Source: Salinispirillum sp049115955
GTDB lineage: Bacteria; Pseudomonadota; Gammaproteobacteria; Pseudomonadales; Natronospirillaceae
Direction of reading: 5' to 3'
Assembly: GCA_049115955.1 (NCBI GenBank)
Contig: JAGDZJ010000007.1
Location: 6,403-70,402 of the forward strand
DNA length: 64,000 nucleotides
Positions 7,963 to 17,902 of the stretch are shown piece after piece; the stretch's first letter is position 1; the number at the start of each line of letters is the position of its first letter. The notes beneath the pieces are model-generated. The model worked only from the letters and a program-made list of their open reading frames with translations, was not told the origin of the DNA and did no database searches. Position numbers and translations under genes: made by a program.

Positions 7963-9390
7963 CTACGCGGTATACAACACCACTGCCTGCTCGCCCAACA
8001 AAACCTGCTCAGCAGCGGATTCAGGAACCACGCCAGATAACAAGGTACGACTGAGTGGCTGATCAGTTCGGTTGTAAACTACCCAAGCCTGCTGATCGTC
8101 CAACACGCGAGTCGCCACCAACACATCGTCATTCAATGCGGACAAAGCAGCGCGGCCATGGCGCAGAATCGGCCACTGATGACGGGCCTGACACAGTTGC
8201 GTGAGCTGCGCCTGCATGGCGGTATCGATTTGCTCGGGCTGGTGCCATGGGAAGGCTTCGCGACAGTCGGGATCCGTCCCGCCACTCATGCCGACTTCTG
8301 TACCGTAGTAAATGCACGGCGCACCTGGCATGGTCAAAATGAAGGCCAAAGCCTGCATCAGCGCTTGTTTGTTGTCCTGTACTAACCAGAGCGCACGAGG
8401 CATGTCGTGACTGTCGAGCATATTGAGTTGCACTTGGGTCACCGACCAGTCGTACCACTCCAACACCGCCGATGCCCGTTTTGCCATGGAGGAAGCCGTT
8501 TCCGGGGTGTAATCCAAATGGTTCTGTTTGTAATCAAGACGCAACGAGTCAGCGCCAAAAAATGACAGTGCGGCAGTGCCGAGCGGGTAATTCATGACGG
8601 CGTCGTACTGGTCACCTTGCAACCAATGATCGGCTTTGTCCCAAATCTCGCCGACAATGTAGGCTTCAGGGTTGATTGCTTTAACGCGCTTTCGAAACTC
8701 ACGCCAGAAGCTATCGTCTTCAATCTCGTGTGGCACATCGAGCCGCCAGCCATCTATGCCCTGCCGGATCCAGTATTCAGCTACTTCGAACAGATAGGCG
8801 CGCACGCCAGGATTGTCGGTATTGAACTTCGGCAAGGCGGGTAAATTCCACCAACCATGATAATTGAGCTCCTCTTCGCCGTGGCGCGGATAAGGGTTAA
8901 GCGGCCAGTCTTTGATATGGAACCAATCGACGTAGGGTGAATCCGGCCCGTTTTCCAAAATGTGATGAAAGGCCCAGAAACCGCGACTGGCGTGGTTGAA
9001 CACACCGTCCAACACCACTTTGATGTCGCGCTGATGGGCTTCTTTCAGCAGTTCTTGGAACGCTTCATCACCGCCTAAAAGCGGGTCCACCTGAAAGTAG
9101 TCGAAGGTATGATAACGATGATTACTGGCTGAGCTGAAAATGGGGTTGAGGTACAGCGCATTGATGCCCAGTGCTTTCAGGTAGTCGAGCTGATCGATGA
9201 TGCCGTAGAGGTCACCGCCCTGGTACCCTTGTTCAGACGCCGGAGTGCCCCAAGGCTTGAATTGAATGCCGGGCGGTGTTGGTGCTCGCTCACTGCGGGC
9301 AAAACGATCCGGGAATATCTGATAAAAGATGGCGTCTTTTACCCATTCTGGCGTGGTGATTGAATCGGCTGCGTGCGGTGTCTTAGGCAT
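7963..9390 (-). CDS. GH13 alpha-glucan hydrolase (neopullulanase / alpha-glucosidase type)
   Basis: Predicted cytoplasmic glycoside hydrolase acting on alpha-1,4-linked glucans or maltodextrins. 475 residues from the ATG at 9388-9390, which has GGGAGG just upstream; a longer in-frame extension is rejected for lack of a ribosome site. The four GH13 regions are visible: LDGVFNHAS (about 127-135), GWRLDVPHE with nucleophile Asp218, VGEIW with acid/base Glu248, and LDSHDM with Asp329. The barrel begins at FYQIFPDRF. No signal peptide and no obvious N-terminal starch-binding domain. The exact specificity (neopullulanase, cyclomaltodextrinase or maltogenic amylase) cannot be read from sequence. No sugar transporter or regulator lies nearby. 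Confidence 0.9.
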   Translation of the reverse strand: MPKTPHAADSITTPEWVKDAIFYQIFPDRFARSERAPTPPGIQFKPWGTPASEQGYQGGDLYGIIDQLDYLKALGINALYLNPIFSSASNHRYHTFDYFQVDPLLGGDEAFQELLKEAHQRDIKVVLDGVFNHASRGFWAFHHILENGPDSPYVDWFHIKDWPLNPYPRHGEEELNYHGWWNLPALPKFNTDNPGVRAYLFEVAEYWIRQGIDGWRLDVPHEIEDDSFWREFRKRVKAINPEAYIVGEIWDKADHWLQGDQYDAVMNYPLGTAALSFFGADSLRLDYKQNHLDYTPETASSMAKRASAVLEWYDWSVTQVQLNMLDSHDMPRALWLVQDNKQALMQALAFILTMPGAPCIYYGTEVGMSGGTDPDCREAFPWHQPEQIDTAMQAQLTQLCQARHQWPILRHGRAALSALNDDVLVATRVLDDQQAWVVYNRTDQPLSRTLLSGVVPESAAEQVLLGEQAVVLYTA

Positions 9391-9493
9391 TTCATCCTCC
9401 CCTCTTTTAACCCGGAGTCTGCCAGCGGCAAGCGCACAAAAGGAGTTGGAATGCGGAAGGGGTTGGACTTGGACGCCTAACACCAACGAAAAA

Positions 9494-11110
9494 CTAGCCG
9501 GCCAGTTCGATGCGCGACCGTCCGTTTTCTTTCGCCTCATATAAGGCACCGTCCGCGCGCACGGACAATTCAGACACCGACTCGCCATGGCGCCACTGAG
9601 CAATGCCCACACTGAAGCTGCAGTTAATATCGCCCTCTCCCACCGGGTGCCGAACTTCCAAAAAAGCTTGCAGCATATCCTGCATCACGGTAACCGCATC
9701 GCCACCCGGTGTTTCCGGCATGATAACCACAAACTCTTCACCGCCGTAACGCCCGATGACGTCGGTTTTCCGCAACCGTTGACGCAACAGCAGCGACAAG
9801 TTTTTCAGCACTCGGTCCCCCACCGGGTGACCATAGGTATCGTTCACCGTTTTGAATTTATCCAAGTCAATCATCGCAAAGGAAATAGGCATTTTCTGCC
9901 GTTCGGCCTTCTGCACCTCAACCTGCAAACGTTGCAGTATATGACTGTGATCATAAAGTCCGGTCAGGCTGTCGCGCTCCATCCATTTGCGAATGGTTCT
10001 ATTGCGCTTGCAGCGATGCTGTACGGTGGCCACAAGGATTTCCGGGCGTACCGGCTTGGTCAGAAAATCGTCGCCACCTTCGGCTAGCGCGGCCATTTGC
10101 TTTGCGACGTCTTCTTCAGCCGACAAAAATATGATGGGCAGGCGATCGTATTGCGGCTGCTGGCGCAATACCGTAGCCAATTCAACACCGTTGCATTGCG
10201 GCATGTACATGTCCATCAGGATCATGTCCGGGCGGAACTCATCGATGCTCTCAAACAACGTCAAAGGGTCCAGAACAGACTGCGTAATGATCCCGACTGC
10301 ATTCAACGTTTGCGCGGCATGCATTGACTGAGTTTTGGAGTCATCCACGATCAATACACGATACGGTTCTGGCACCATGGTGTGCGCATCCCGCTCCAAG
10401 CGCTCGACGACACGCATTAGAGAAAGATCGTTGTTGATAAAGCCTTTACCACCGACACGCATGGACAGTAGACGTTGCGATATAGAGGGCTCATCTTGAT
10501 GATAGAAAATAATGGGGATCTTATGCGCTTGGTCGTGCTGTAACTCACGAATTAAATTAAAGCCGCCGTCTGTGCCATGAAAGTTCATATCGATCAAAAT
10601 TGCTAGAGGGCGGCGATAAGCGCGGGCTTTCTGCAGACTTTCAGGGTCGGGTGTCAATTCTGCCTGAATCCCAAAGGATAAAAGCTGTTGCACGATGGTT
10701 TGCGCCATCTCCTCTTGTTCAATGGCCACATAAACATCTTGCCGAATAAACGCGGCCTTTCCGGGAGCTTTGTTATCACCGTGCCGTGCCGCCAACTGAG
10801 TTAATTGGCTGATGTGGTCTGCCAACTCGGCAATCACACCACTTTGCGGTGCTCGATGCGCTGAGCAATCATCAACTAAAGCACGAATAGACGCCGCTAC
10901 TTCAGCAATGTCTGACTGGTCATAACGCTGCGCCGATTTTTCCAAGCGCAGCAAGCGACTGCTGAAGGCTGAAAACCATTCTTCCTGCCATTGCTGTGTA
11001 CGTAAACCATACCATTGATCGACCAAACCACGCGCATCACTGATCACTCGTCGACCAAAATGCCGCTGCAACTCTTTAACGGTTTCTTTGTCATGGCGTG
11101 ACTCTGTCAT
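9494..11110 (-). CDS. Response regulator with two receiver domains and a GGDEF diguanylate cyclase domain
   Basis: 538 residues. An N-terminal helical region of about 115 residues has no recognised motif. Receiver 1 (about 125-245) keeps Asp174 but lacks the usual acidic pair (VYVAIEQEE) and looks degenerate. Receiver 2 (about 250-370) is canonical: LIVDDS, Asp300 in ILMDMYMP, Thr/Ser in FLSAEE and Lys352 in TKP. The GGDEF domain has an intact active site GGEEF at 456-460 and an RxxD inhibitory site (Arg447, Asp450), so it should make cyclic-di-GMP with product inhibition. Its ATG overlaps the stop codon of the TgpA gene by 4 nt (ATGA), so it is probably translated from the MoxR-DUF58-TgpA mRNA. 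The partner kinase is not in the window. Confidence 0.93.
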   Translation of the reverse strand: MTESRHDKETVKELQRHFGRRVISDARGLVDQWYGLRTQQWQEEWFSAFSSRLLRLEKSAQRYDQSDIAEVAASIRALVDDCSAHRAPQSGVIAELADHISQLTQLAARHGDNKAPGKAAFIRQDVYVAIEQEEMAQTIVQQLLSFGIQAELTPDPESLQKARAYRRPLAILIDMNFHGTDGGFNLIRELQHDQAHKIPIIFYHQDEPSISQRLLSMRVGGKGFINNDLSLMRVVERLERDAHTMVPEPYRVLIVDDSKTQSMHAAQTLNAVGIITQSVLDPLTLFESIDEFRPDMILMDMYMPQCNGVELATVLRQQPQYDRLPIIFLSAEEDVAKQMAALAEGGDDFLTKPVRPEILVATVQHRCKRNRTIRKWMERDSLTGLYDHSHILQRLQVEVQKAERQKMPISFAMIDLDKFKTVNDTYGHPVGDRVLKNLSLLLRQRLRKTDVIGRYGGEEFVVIMPETPGGDAVTVMQDMLQAFLEVRHPVGEGDINCSFSVGIAQWRHGESVSELSVRADGALYEAKENGRSRIELAG

Positions 11111-13176
11111 CTTCGTGTGATTCGCTCTAAATTCTGCAATTGTTGCCGCGCTGATCGATATAGCTGCGGGTCACTAGCGTCTCTACCATAAACCAAGGGT
11201 AAGTACGCTGCCGCGAATGAACTCAAGGCAGCTGATAAATCCGGATCTCGCTCTTTTAGACGCTCCGCCCAGCCATTTAACCCTTCGAAATCTGCTAAGT
11301 CTGGAGCGCGGCGACGACAATATTTTCGGGCTCGATACTCCAATCCACGCACACCCCACTTATACTTATTTTTGGCAATCTGTAACACAATATACCAACT
11401 TCCGAACAGCGATAGGAAGGCAAAAGATGTGAATACTACAACCGACTTCACACTCTCAGACAAAAGCCACTGCTGCCAAATACGAGCTTGATCCTGTTCG
11501 GAAAAATTCAGCACCCAGCGCTGCCAATTGTATTGCACACCATCCCATTGCCAATAAAGCCTTTGCAACCACACCGGACCACCTTCACCCAGCCACTCGT
11601 TACGCGGTAGCGCGCTCGCATCCACTACCCTATCATCCAGCTGAAATTCAAGCCGATTGGGAGCAACCATGGACGTGGGGTCGAAACGCAACCAAGCGTC
11701 GTTTAACCAGACTTCCGCCCAAGCATGTGCCTCACGTTGCCGCACGCGCAGATAACGGCCATCGGCGCTGCGTTGTCCACCCAGATAACCCACCACTACC
11801 CGCGCCGGCACACCAGCGGCACGCATCATATAGACGAAGGCTTCAGCATAGTGCGCACAAAAGCCAGCCTGATGCGTGAACAAAAACTCGTCGATGCTGT
11901 CGCGACCGGTCATGGTGCCCGGCTGCAAGGTGTAACTAAATTCATCGGCAGCAAACAAGCGCATGACACGCCACGCAAATTCTTCATCATTGGCGCTGGC
12001 TTGTCGCAGTTCGTCTGCTAACGCCCTAGTCCTTTGGTTGCCGGTGCTTGGCAGGCGCAAGGCGCTACGCTGCTGCTCTTGATTCCGCCACACCACCGTG
12101 CTGGCGGCCTGCGCCGTCAAGCGGTCGGCTCTATTCAACGCCGAACGCCATACCAAACGTTGGTCTGCGGTACGCACCGCGTTGGCGCCGTACCCTGCAA
12201 TCAAGTGTTCCAATGTAGGCACCCATCGCTGGCCGGTCGGGGCAAGTGTCAGTTCATACGCCCAACGCTCAGTCCCTGTCTCGGCGACCAGCGGTTCTGA
12301 AGGCTGCAAGTTCTGCCTGCCCGGTAAGTTGCCGCGTTCCGCTGACTGGTACCAGCGTTCTCCGTTGTAATAGTCCAAGGTCATGACTCGCCAATACAAG
12401 TCTTCCGGGTTCGGCATTTCACCCTCAAACTGCGCACGAAACACCAACTCATCCGATTGCACCAACTGTGCGATATCGCCTGGCGCCATGGTACTGGAGA
12501 TCCCCGTGCGGGCGACGTCCGACGTTAGAGGCATGCGCCATAGGGGATCCAAACGCGGGAACAGCATAAACAGGGCAATCATGAAAGGGGCTGTCACTAA
12601 CGAAGCTCGTACCGCTATGCGCCAACCGTCCACGAACTTAAGTCCGATGGGCGCGTGCAGGGCTGCCAGAGCAACTAAGCAAATCGTTGAACCGATGGTC
12701 GCGTACACCGCATAGGCTATGCCTTGGTTCAGCAGAAAAAAGCATGCCAGCAGAAATAGCGCCATTAACACGACCAGCAACGCGTCGCGATAAGTCCGCA
12801 TTTCCAGCAACTTTAATGCACCGCCGATGTAGGCCAGAGCCACGTAAAACTCCAGCGACGTAGGATGAAAACCCGCCAACACCAACAATGTGGGTAAAGC
12901 CAATAGCACCGCGAGCTTGGGCCACACCGACCAAGTGCGCAACCTGCCCTGCAGTACGCCCCACTGCCATGCGCCGCTGATTAAGGGAACGATCACCACC
13001 CAAAACGGCAATAATAAGAAGGCGGGTATGGCCAGCATCAATTGCACGCCCTGTAGGAGCATTAAAACGCGCTGCCATTGCGGCGTGGTTAATTGCACAG
13101 TGCCTGATAGGCTCGCGTGCCTTGGCTTCGTGCTGTTTCGACCCTTATTGAGCTGAACGGTTGCGGCGCTAGACAT
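11107..13176 (-). CDS. tgpA: TgpA-like membrane transglutaminase (DUF3488 / DUF4129)
   Basis: Inner-membrane protein of about 689 residues. The N-terminal third holds roughly six membrane segments. A periplasmic domain follows with a transglutaminase-like triad: Cys in QAGFCAHYAEAF (about 440), His in REAHAWAEVW (about 484) and Asp in RFDPTSM (about 499). A last membrane segment (VVFTSFAFLSLFGSWYIVL) precedes a cytoplasmic tail. The family is essential in Pseudomonas aeruginosa and linked to envelope processes; the substrate is not known here. I chose the ATG at 13174-13176, preceded by GGTGA; a GTG four codons upstream (13186-13188) is the alternative. The gene overlaps the end of the DUF58 gene slightly. 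Third gene of the MoxR operon. Confidence 0.92.
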   Translation of the reverse strand: MSSAATVQLNKGRNSTKPRHASLSGTVQLTTPQWQRVLMLLQGVQLMLAIPAFLLLPFWVVIVPLISGAWQWGVLQGRLRTWSVWPKLAVLLALPTLLVLAGFHPTSLEFYVALAYIGGALKLLEMRTYRDALLVVLMALFLLACFFLLNQGIAYAVYATIGSTICLVALAALHAPIGLKFVDGWRIAVRASLVTAPFMIALFMLFPRLDPLWRMPLTSDVARTGISSTMAPGDIAQLVQSDELVFRAQFEGEMPNPEDLYWRVMTLDYYNGERWYQSAERGNLPGRQNLQPSEPLVAETGTERWAYELTLAPTGQRWVPTLEHLIAGYGANAVRTADQRLVWRSALNRADRLTAQAASTVVWRNQEQQRSALRLPSTGNQRTRALADELRQASANDEEFAWRVMRLFAADEFSYTLQPGTMTGRDSIDEFLFTHQAGFCAHYAEAFVYMMRAAGVPARVVVGYLGGQRSADGRYLRVRQREAHAWAEVWLNDAWLRFDPTSMVAPNRLEFQLDDRVVDASALPRNEWLGEGGPVWLQRLYWQWDGVQYNWQRWVLNFSEQDQARIWQQWLLSESVKSVVVFTSFAFLSLFGSWYIVLQIAKNKYKWGVRGLEYRARKYCRRRAPDLADFEGLNGWAERLKERDPDLSAALSSFAAAYLPLVYGRDASDPQLYRSARQQLQNLERITRR

Positions 13177-14131
13177 CGTCTTGGTCACCCATTAATGCCA
13201 GTCGGGAGAGGCAATGCTGGAAGTGTTCAATACCACAAGATAACGGTATAAATTCATCGCCAAGATCAAGTGCCCACGCTTGCTCCGCCTCAAACGCCTC
13301 GGCCATCCAACAACTTAATTGCTCAAGGCCCTGCTCTAACGCCAAATGCTCAACTTGATGCAAGGAAAACGTCTGCGTGAGCAAACCATCCGGAGGCGGT
13401 GTTTTTACCAGCAGCACGCCGCGCCGCGCGTATTGCCGCCAAAGTACACGCCGAGGTGTATCGCCGGACTGATAAGGGCGCGCTTGATCTAAATCGGATT
13501 GACTCTGCCGACGCTGCTGAAGGGTTTCAAGACGCCCTTCTACATCGGTATTCGGAATGGCTTGGTGGTCAAGCGGCAACGGCCAGACAATGGCGTACTG
13601 GTCTGGCTGGAACCAAGTCCATGCCGTTACCCAACCAAATGGGAAGCGCGTTTCAACACGTAAGCGTGGTGCCGGTTGTCGGCCGCGATGGGTATAAACC
13701 ACTTCGGTCGTTATTTCTCCTATAGCCGTCGGTCCGACCTTTTCGAGAAAGATCACCTCATCTTGGGTCAGCACCCGTAAACCGTAGTGCTCGCGCTTTC
13801 CTTCAATATGCCAATGGTGCGGTATCGGTTGACCTATAAAATCCCGTCCGCTGGCGCCGGCGCGCAATTCGATCCCCGAGAGGTTTTGGAAGGTCAAAAG
13901 AATGGAGAAAACAAAGATCGCCACCAACCAAAACGCGAAGCCCAACATCAAATTGTTTTGGTAATTAGTGCCTAAGACAAAGATCAACAGCACTAGGGCC
14001 AGAAAACTCATGCCATAGCGGTTGGGCAAAATGAATATCTGCCGCTGACCCAATTTAACATGACGCGAAGCGGGCGTACGGCGTTGCATCCACGCCTGAA
14101 AATGCTGTTGAAAAGCTACACTGAACGCCAT
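13169..14131 (-). CDS. DUF58 domain protein
   Basis: 320 residues. Two hydrophobic segments near 35-85 (RYGMSFLALVLLIFVLG and MLGFAFWLVAIFVFSILL) anchor it in the inner membrane. The C-terminal half carries a DUF58 region, visible as YQSGDTPRRVLWRQYARRG. It lies 2 bp after moxR and runs into tgpA, the common MoxR-DUF58-transglutaminase module. The family is thought to act with the MoxR ATPase in envelope or complex maturation, but no reaction is established. Confidence 0.9.
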   Translation of the reverse strand: MAFSVAFQQHFQAWMQRRTPASRHVKLGQRQIFILPNRYGMSFLALVLLIFVLGTNYQNNLMLGFAFWLVAIFVFSILLTFQNLSGIELRAGASGRDFIGQPIPHHWHIEGKREHYGLRVLTQDEVIFLEKVGPTAIGEITTEVVYTHRGRQPAPRLRVETRFPFGWVTAWTWFQPDQYAIVWPLPLDHQAIPNTDVEGRLETLQQRRQSQSDLDQARPYQSGDTPRRVLWRQYARRGVLLVKTPPPDGLLTQTFSLHQVEHLALEQGLEQLSCWMAEAFEAEQAWALDLGDEFIPLSCGIEHFQHCLSRLALMGDQDDV

Positions 14132-14133
14132 AA

Positions 14134-15036
14134 CTACAGCGGTGTTTCAGCAAGAATGCTGGTCGCTAGGCGCTCACCATTGTTGCCTTGGCGTGCTTGC
14201 AGACGGTGGCGTGCAACGCTGACGAAAATGGCTTGTACGTCATCCGGTTGCACATAGTCGCGATCATCCAGCAACGCCCAAGCCTGAGCGCATCGCACTA
14301 AACCCAATGCCGCGCGAGGTGATAAGCCGAGCGTAATATCCGCATGATGCCGTGTTGCCGCTATGAGGCGTTGTACGTAATCCAGTAAAGGTTCACTCAG
14401 ATGCACAGTACTGACTTGCTGTTGCAAAGCCTCTAGGCGTTCGGGATTAAGCACAGCACGCACGTCACGCCACACGACCTGACTGGCCTGACCAGACAGC
14501 AAGCTGCGTTCGACATCGGGATCAGGGTAGCCCAGCCGAGTGGATACGAGGAAACGATCGAGTTGGGATTCCGGTAGCACTTGCGTGCCCGCCATATCGA
14601 GCGGGTTTTGTGTCGCGATAACGACAAAGGGTTGTGGCAAAGGAAAGGTTTCACCTTCCAAGCTGACCTGCCCTTCTTCCATGGCCTCCAGCAATGCCGA
14701 CTGAGCCTTAGGCGAGGCCCGGTTCAATTCATCGGCCAACAGCACATGGGTGAACACGGGGCCTTTAATGACACTGAAGGTCTGGGTGTCAGGACGAAAG
14801 ACAGCACCACCGAGGATATCAGCCGGCACCAGATCGGAAGTAAATTGAATACGATGAAAACTCAGGCCAAGCACACCCGCGAGCGCATGACTCAAGGTGG
14901 TTTTACCCACCCCGGGTACGTCTTCGATTAAGAGATGTCCACGAGCCAATACGGTGGCAAGCGCGAGGCGAATTTGCTGGGGCTTACCGCGCACCACACG
15001 CGCGACTTCATTCAGGGTTTCCTGCAACAGAGACAA
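14134..15036 (-). CDS. MoxR-family AAA ATPase
   Basis: 300 residues. Walker A is VPGVGKTTLSHAL (about 39-51), Walker B and the adjacent motif are LLADELNRASPKAQSALLEAMEE, and sensor motifs follow (ATQNPLDMAGTQ). MoxR ATPases act as chaperone-like assembly factors. The start is TTG (complement of 15034-15036), with AGGAG six bases upstream; the reading MSLLQETLNEVARVVRG fits the family. First gene of the moxR-DUF58-tgpA-diguanylate cyclase operon, 66 bp after metZ. Confidence 0.95.
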   Translation of the reverse strand: MSLLQETLNEVARVVRGKPQQIRLALATVLARGHLLIEDVPGVGKTTLSHALAGVLGLSFHRIQFTSDLVPADILGGAVFRPDTQTFSVIKGPVFTHVLLADELNRASPKAQSALLEAMEEGQVSLEGETFPLPQPFVVIATQNPLDMAGTQVLPESQLDRFLVSTRLGYPDPDVERSLLSGQASQVVWRDVRAVLNPERLEALQQQVSTVHLSEPLLDYVQRLIAATRHHADITLGLSPRAALGLVRCAQAWALLDDRDYVQPDDVQAIFVSVARHRLQARQGNNGERLATSILAETPL

Positions 15037-15101
15037 TCTAAACTCCTACAGCGCATTGGGTGTATCGAGGCAGTCGACACCACGGGCGCTGTCGGAGCTG
15101 T

Positions 15102-16292
15102 TTAGATCAGTGCATCCAACCCGCGTGCCAAATCCGCCTTGATATCGTTGATATCTTCCAGACCAACGGACACTCGGATCAGACCGGGGACGATACCTGC
15201 CCTCGCCTTCTCTTCGTCACTCACACGCGCGTGCGTGGTCGTTGCTGGATGCGTAATGGTACTCTTAGCATCGCCCAGATTGGCGGTTATAGACAGGAAC
15301 TCGGTCGCATTGATGACTTGCCATGCGTTTTCTTTACCTTTATCGCCGCCTTTAACCACAAAAGCCAACACGCCACCAAACCCGCGTTGTTGTTTTTGCG
15401 CCAATGCGTGACCGGGATGCGAGGGCAAGCCGCAATAGTGCACTTTCTCAACAGCCGGATGGGCTTCAAGCCATTCCGCCAACTGTTGCGCACTTTCACA
15501 GTGCGCCTTCATGCGCAAATTGAGTGTCTCTAGACCTTTCAGAAATATCCACGCATTGAACGGACTCATCGATGGCCCGGCAGAGCGCAGAAAACCAATG
15601 ATCTCGTCGATTAGGTCTTGCGGTCCACACACGGCGCCGCCCAAGGCCCGACCCTGACCGTCGATGTATTTGGTCGTAGTATGAATGACCAAATCAGCGC
15701 CTAAGGCCGCCGGATTTTGCAACGCTGGAGAACAAAAGCAGTTGTCGATTGCTAGCCACGCGCCGTGTTGACGTGCCAAATCGGCCAGTGCGGCGATATC
15801 TGCCACATCGTTCAGCGGATTAGAGGGGGTTTCGGCGAAGAACAGCCGTGTATTCGGGCGCACAGCCTGTTGCCAATCGGCTAGGTCGGTCAAGGCGACG
15901 TAGGTGATTTCAACACCAAATTTGGCCATGTACTTATTGAACAGCACTGTCGTAGAGCCAAAAATGCTGCGCGAGGCAACAATATGATCACCGGACTTCA
16001 GCAAACCCATGCACACCGACAATATAGCCGCCATGCCAGATGCCGTGCCCACCGCGGCGTCCGTGCCTTCCATTGCGGCTAAACGCTCTTCAAACATCGC
16101 CACGGTGGGGTTGGTGTAACGGCTGTAGACGTTGCCTTCGGCTTCACCGGCAAAGCAGTCGGCCGCATGTTCAGCAGAATCAAAGAGGAAACTGGCGGTC
16201 ATATACAGCGCCTCGGAGTGCTCGCGCTCCGCTGAACGGCGTTGCCCGGCACGCACCGCTTGTGTGGCCTGCCCTTTCGTTGACCAATCCAT
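15102..16292 (-). CDS. metZ: O-succinylhomoserine sulfhydrylase
   Basis: PLP enzyme of the Cys/Met metabolism family that makes homocysteine directly from O-succinylhomoserine and sulfide. 396 residues. The PLP-binding lysine is in TTKYIDGQGR, with YSRYTNPT and FGSTTVLF further upstream. The family includes cystathionine gamma-synthase, but sequence and position next to purF-cvpA-folC match metZ of Pseudomonas and relatives. It lies 60 bp after purF on the same strand. Confidence 0.93.
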   Translation of the reverse strand: MDWSTKGQATQAVRAGQRRSAEREHSEALYMTASFLFDSAEHAADCFAGEAEGNVYSRYTNPTVAMFEERLAAMEGTDAAVGTASGMAAILSVCMGLLKSGDHIVASRSIFGSTTVLFNKYMAKFGVEITYVALTDLADWQQAVRPNTRLFFAETPSNPLNDVADIAALADLARQHGAWLAIDNCFCSPALQNPAALGADLVIHTTTKYIDGQGRALGGAVCGPQDLIDEIIGFLRSAGPSMSPFNAWIFLKGLETLNLRMKAHCESAQQLAEWLEAHPAVEKVHYCGLPSHPGHALAQKQQRGFGGVLAFVVKGGDKGKENAWQVINATEFLSITANLGDAKSTITHPATTTHARVSDEEKARAGIVPGLIRVSVGLEDINDIKADLARGLDALI

Positions 16293-16352
16293 CGCTATTA
16301 CCCCTTCTTGCCTAATTGAGCACCTGCCGCAACGGCTACGTGGCGCCAGTGC

Positions 16353-17882
16353 TTATTCTTCGTTATCGTCGTTATGTAAATCTATCAGTGCACTGTCATC
16401 AGTGCCATCAGATTTCGTCGTTTTGGCTGAATCGTTACGGCGCTGCTGCAGCGCTTGCAGGTATTCCGGCGTAATGTTCCCCGTGACGTATTCGCCGTTG
16501 AACACCGAGCATTCAAAATCAACCACATCGGACTTGCGCGTCCGAGTCGCCAAGATCAGGTCTTCCAAGTCTTGGTAAATCAGTTTGTCAGCGCCTATTT
16601 CCTGCTGAATTTCTTCCAAGGAGCGTCCATGAGCGATCAGCTCAGATGTCGCTGGCATGTCGATACCATACACATTGGGGAACCGAATGGCAGGCGCTGC
16701 CGAGGCGAAATAGACTTTTGCTGCACCCGCGTCACGCGCCATCTCTATGATCTGCTCACAGGTCGTGCCGCGCACGATGGAGTCGTCTACCAACAATACG
16801 TTCTTACCTTTGAATTCCAAGCCAATAGGGTTCAATTTCTGCTTCACTGATTTCCGGCGCTGCTGCTGGCCGGGCATGATAAAGGTACGGCCTATGTAGC
16901 GGTTCTTGATAAAGCCTTCGCGGAATTTAACGCCAAGCTGATGAGCCAATTGCAGTGCAGACGTGCGGCTGGTATCAGGAATCGGAATCACCACGTCAAT
17001 GTCATGGTCGGGCCATTCACGTTGTATTTTCCCAGCCAACGTTTCGCCCATACGCAGACGAGATTTATAAACAGAAATGCCGTCGATAATCGAGTCTGGG
17101 CGGGCAAAATAAACATGTTCGAAGATACAGGGTGTAAAGCGCTCCACCGCATGGCACTGATGCTGATGCAAAACGCCGTTGGCATCCACGTATACCGCCT
17201 CACCCGGCTTGATGTCAGCGATCAACTCAAAGCCCTGAGCATCCAGAGCGACACTTTCGGAAGCGATCATGTATTCGATACGCCCATCAGCCAGTACGCG
17301 CTTACCATACACCGCAGGACGAATACCGTGCGGGTCACGAAAGGCCAGCATGCCATGCCCGGAAATCATGGCAACCGCAGCATAAGCTCCTTCACAACGC
17401 GTCATCACGCCGGTTACCGATGCAAAGATGTCTTCTGGCGTCGGTGTCAATTTGCCACGCTGTTGCAACTCGTGCGCCAAGGCGTTCAACAGCACTTCCG
17501 AGTCGGAGGTGGTGTTGATGTGGCGCAAATCACTTTTGTAGAGACCGGGGGTTAATTCGTCGGCGTTGGTCAGGTTGCCGTTGTGCGCTAACACGATACC
17601 GTAAGGGGAATTGACATAGAACGGCTGACTTTCTGATGAGCTGGACGAGCCTGCGGTGGGGTAACGCACATGGCCGATACCTTGGGTACCGACAAGGCGC
17701 TGCATGTGCCGGGTACGGAACACGTCGCGCACCATGCCATTGCTCTTGCGCAGAAAGAATTTACCACCCTGCTCCGTCACTATACCTGCGGCATCCTGTC
17801 CCCGATGTTGCAGCACCGTCAATGCATCATACAAAGACTGGTTAACGGGCGAGTACCCGTAAATACCTACTATACCGCACAT
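16353..17882 (-). CDS. purF: Amidophosphoribosyltransferase
   Basis: First committed step of purine synthesis: PRPP plus glutamine to phosphoribosylamine. 509 residues. Cys2 of MCGIVGIYG is the glutaminase nucleophile. The phosphoribosyltransferase loop is VLLVDDSIVRGTT, and CEGAYAAV and FRDPHGIRP are family motifs. cvpA lies just upstream (20 bp), as in many proteobacteria. The C-terminal tail past about residue 490 is acidic and low complexity. Confidence 0.98.
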   Translation of the reverse strand: MCGIVGIYGYSPVNQSLYDALTVLQHRGQDAAGIVTEQGGKFFLRKSNGMVRDVFRTRHMQRLVGTQGIGHVRYPTAGSSSSSESQPFYVNSPYGIVLAHNGNLTNADELTPGLYKSDLRHINTTSDSEVLLNALAHELQQRGKLTPTPEDIFASVTGVMTRCEGAYAAVAMISGHGMLAFRDPHGIRPAVYGKRVLADGRIEYMIASESVALDAQGFELIADIKPGEAVYVDANGVLHQHQCHAVERFTPCIFEHVYFARPDSIIDGISVYKSRLRMGETLAGKIQREWPDHDIDVVIPIPDTSRTSALQLAHQLGVKFREGFIKNRYIGRTFIMPGQQQRRKSVKQKLNPIGLEFKGKNVLLVDDSIVRGTTCEQIIEMARDAGAAKVYFASAAPAIRFPNVYGIDMPATSELIAHGRSLEEIQQEIGADKLIYQDLEDLILATRTRKSDVVDFECSVFNGEYVTGNITPEYLQALQQRRNDSAKTTKSDGTDDSALIDLHNDDNEE

Positions 17883-17902
17883 ATTTCTATCTCACTTTCG
17901 AA

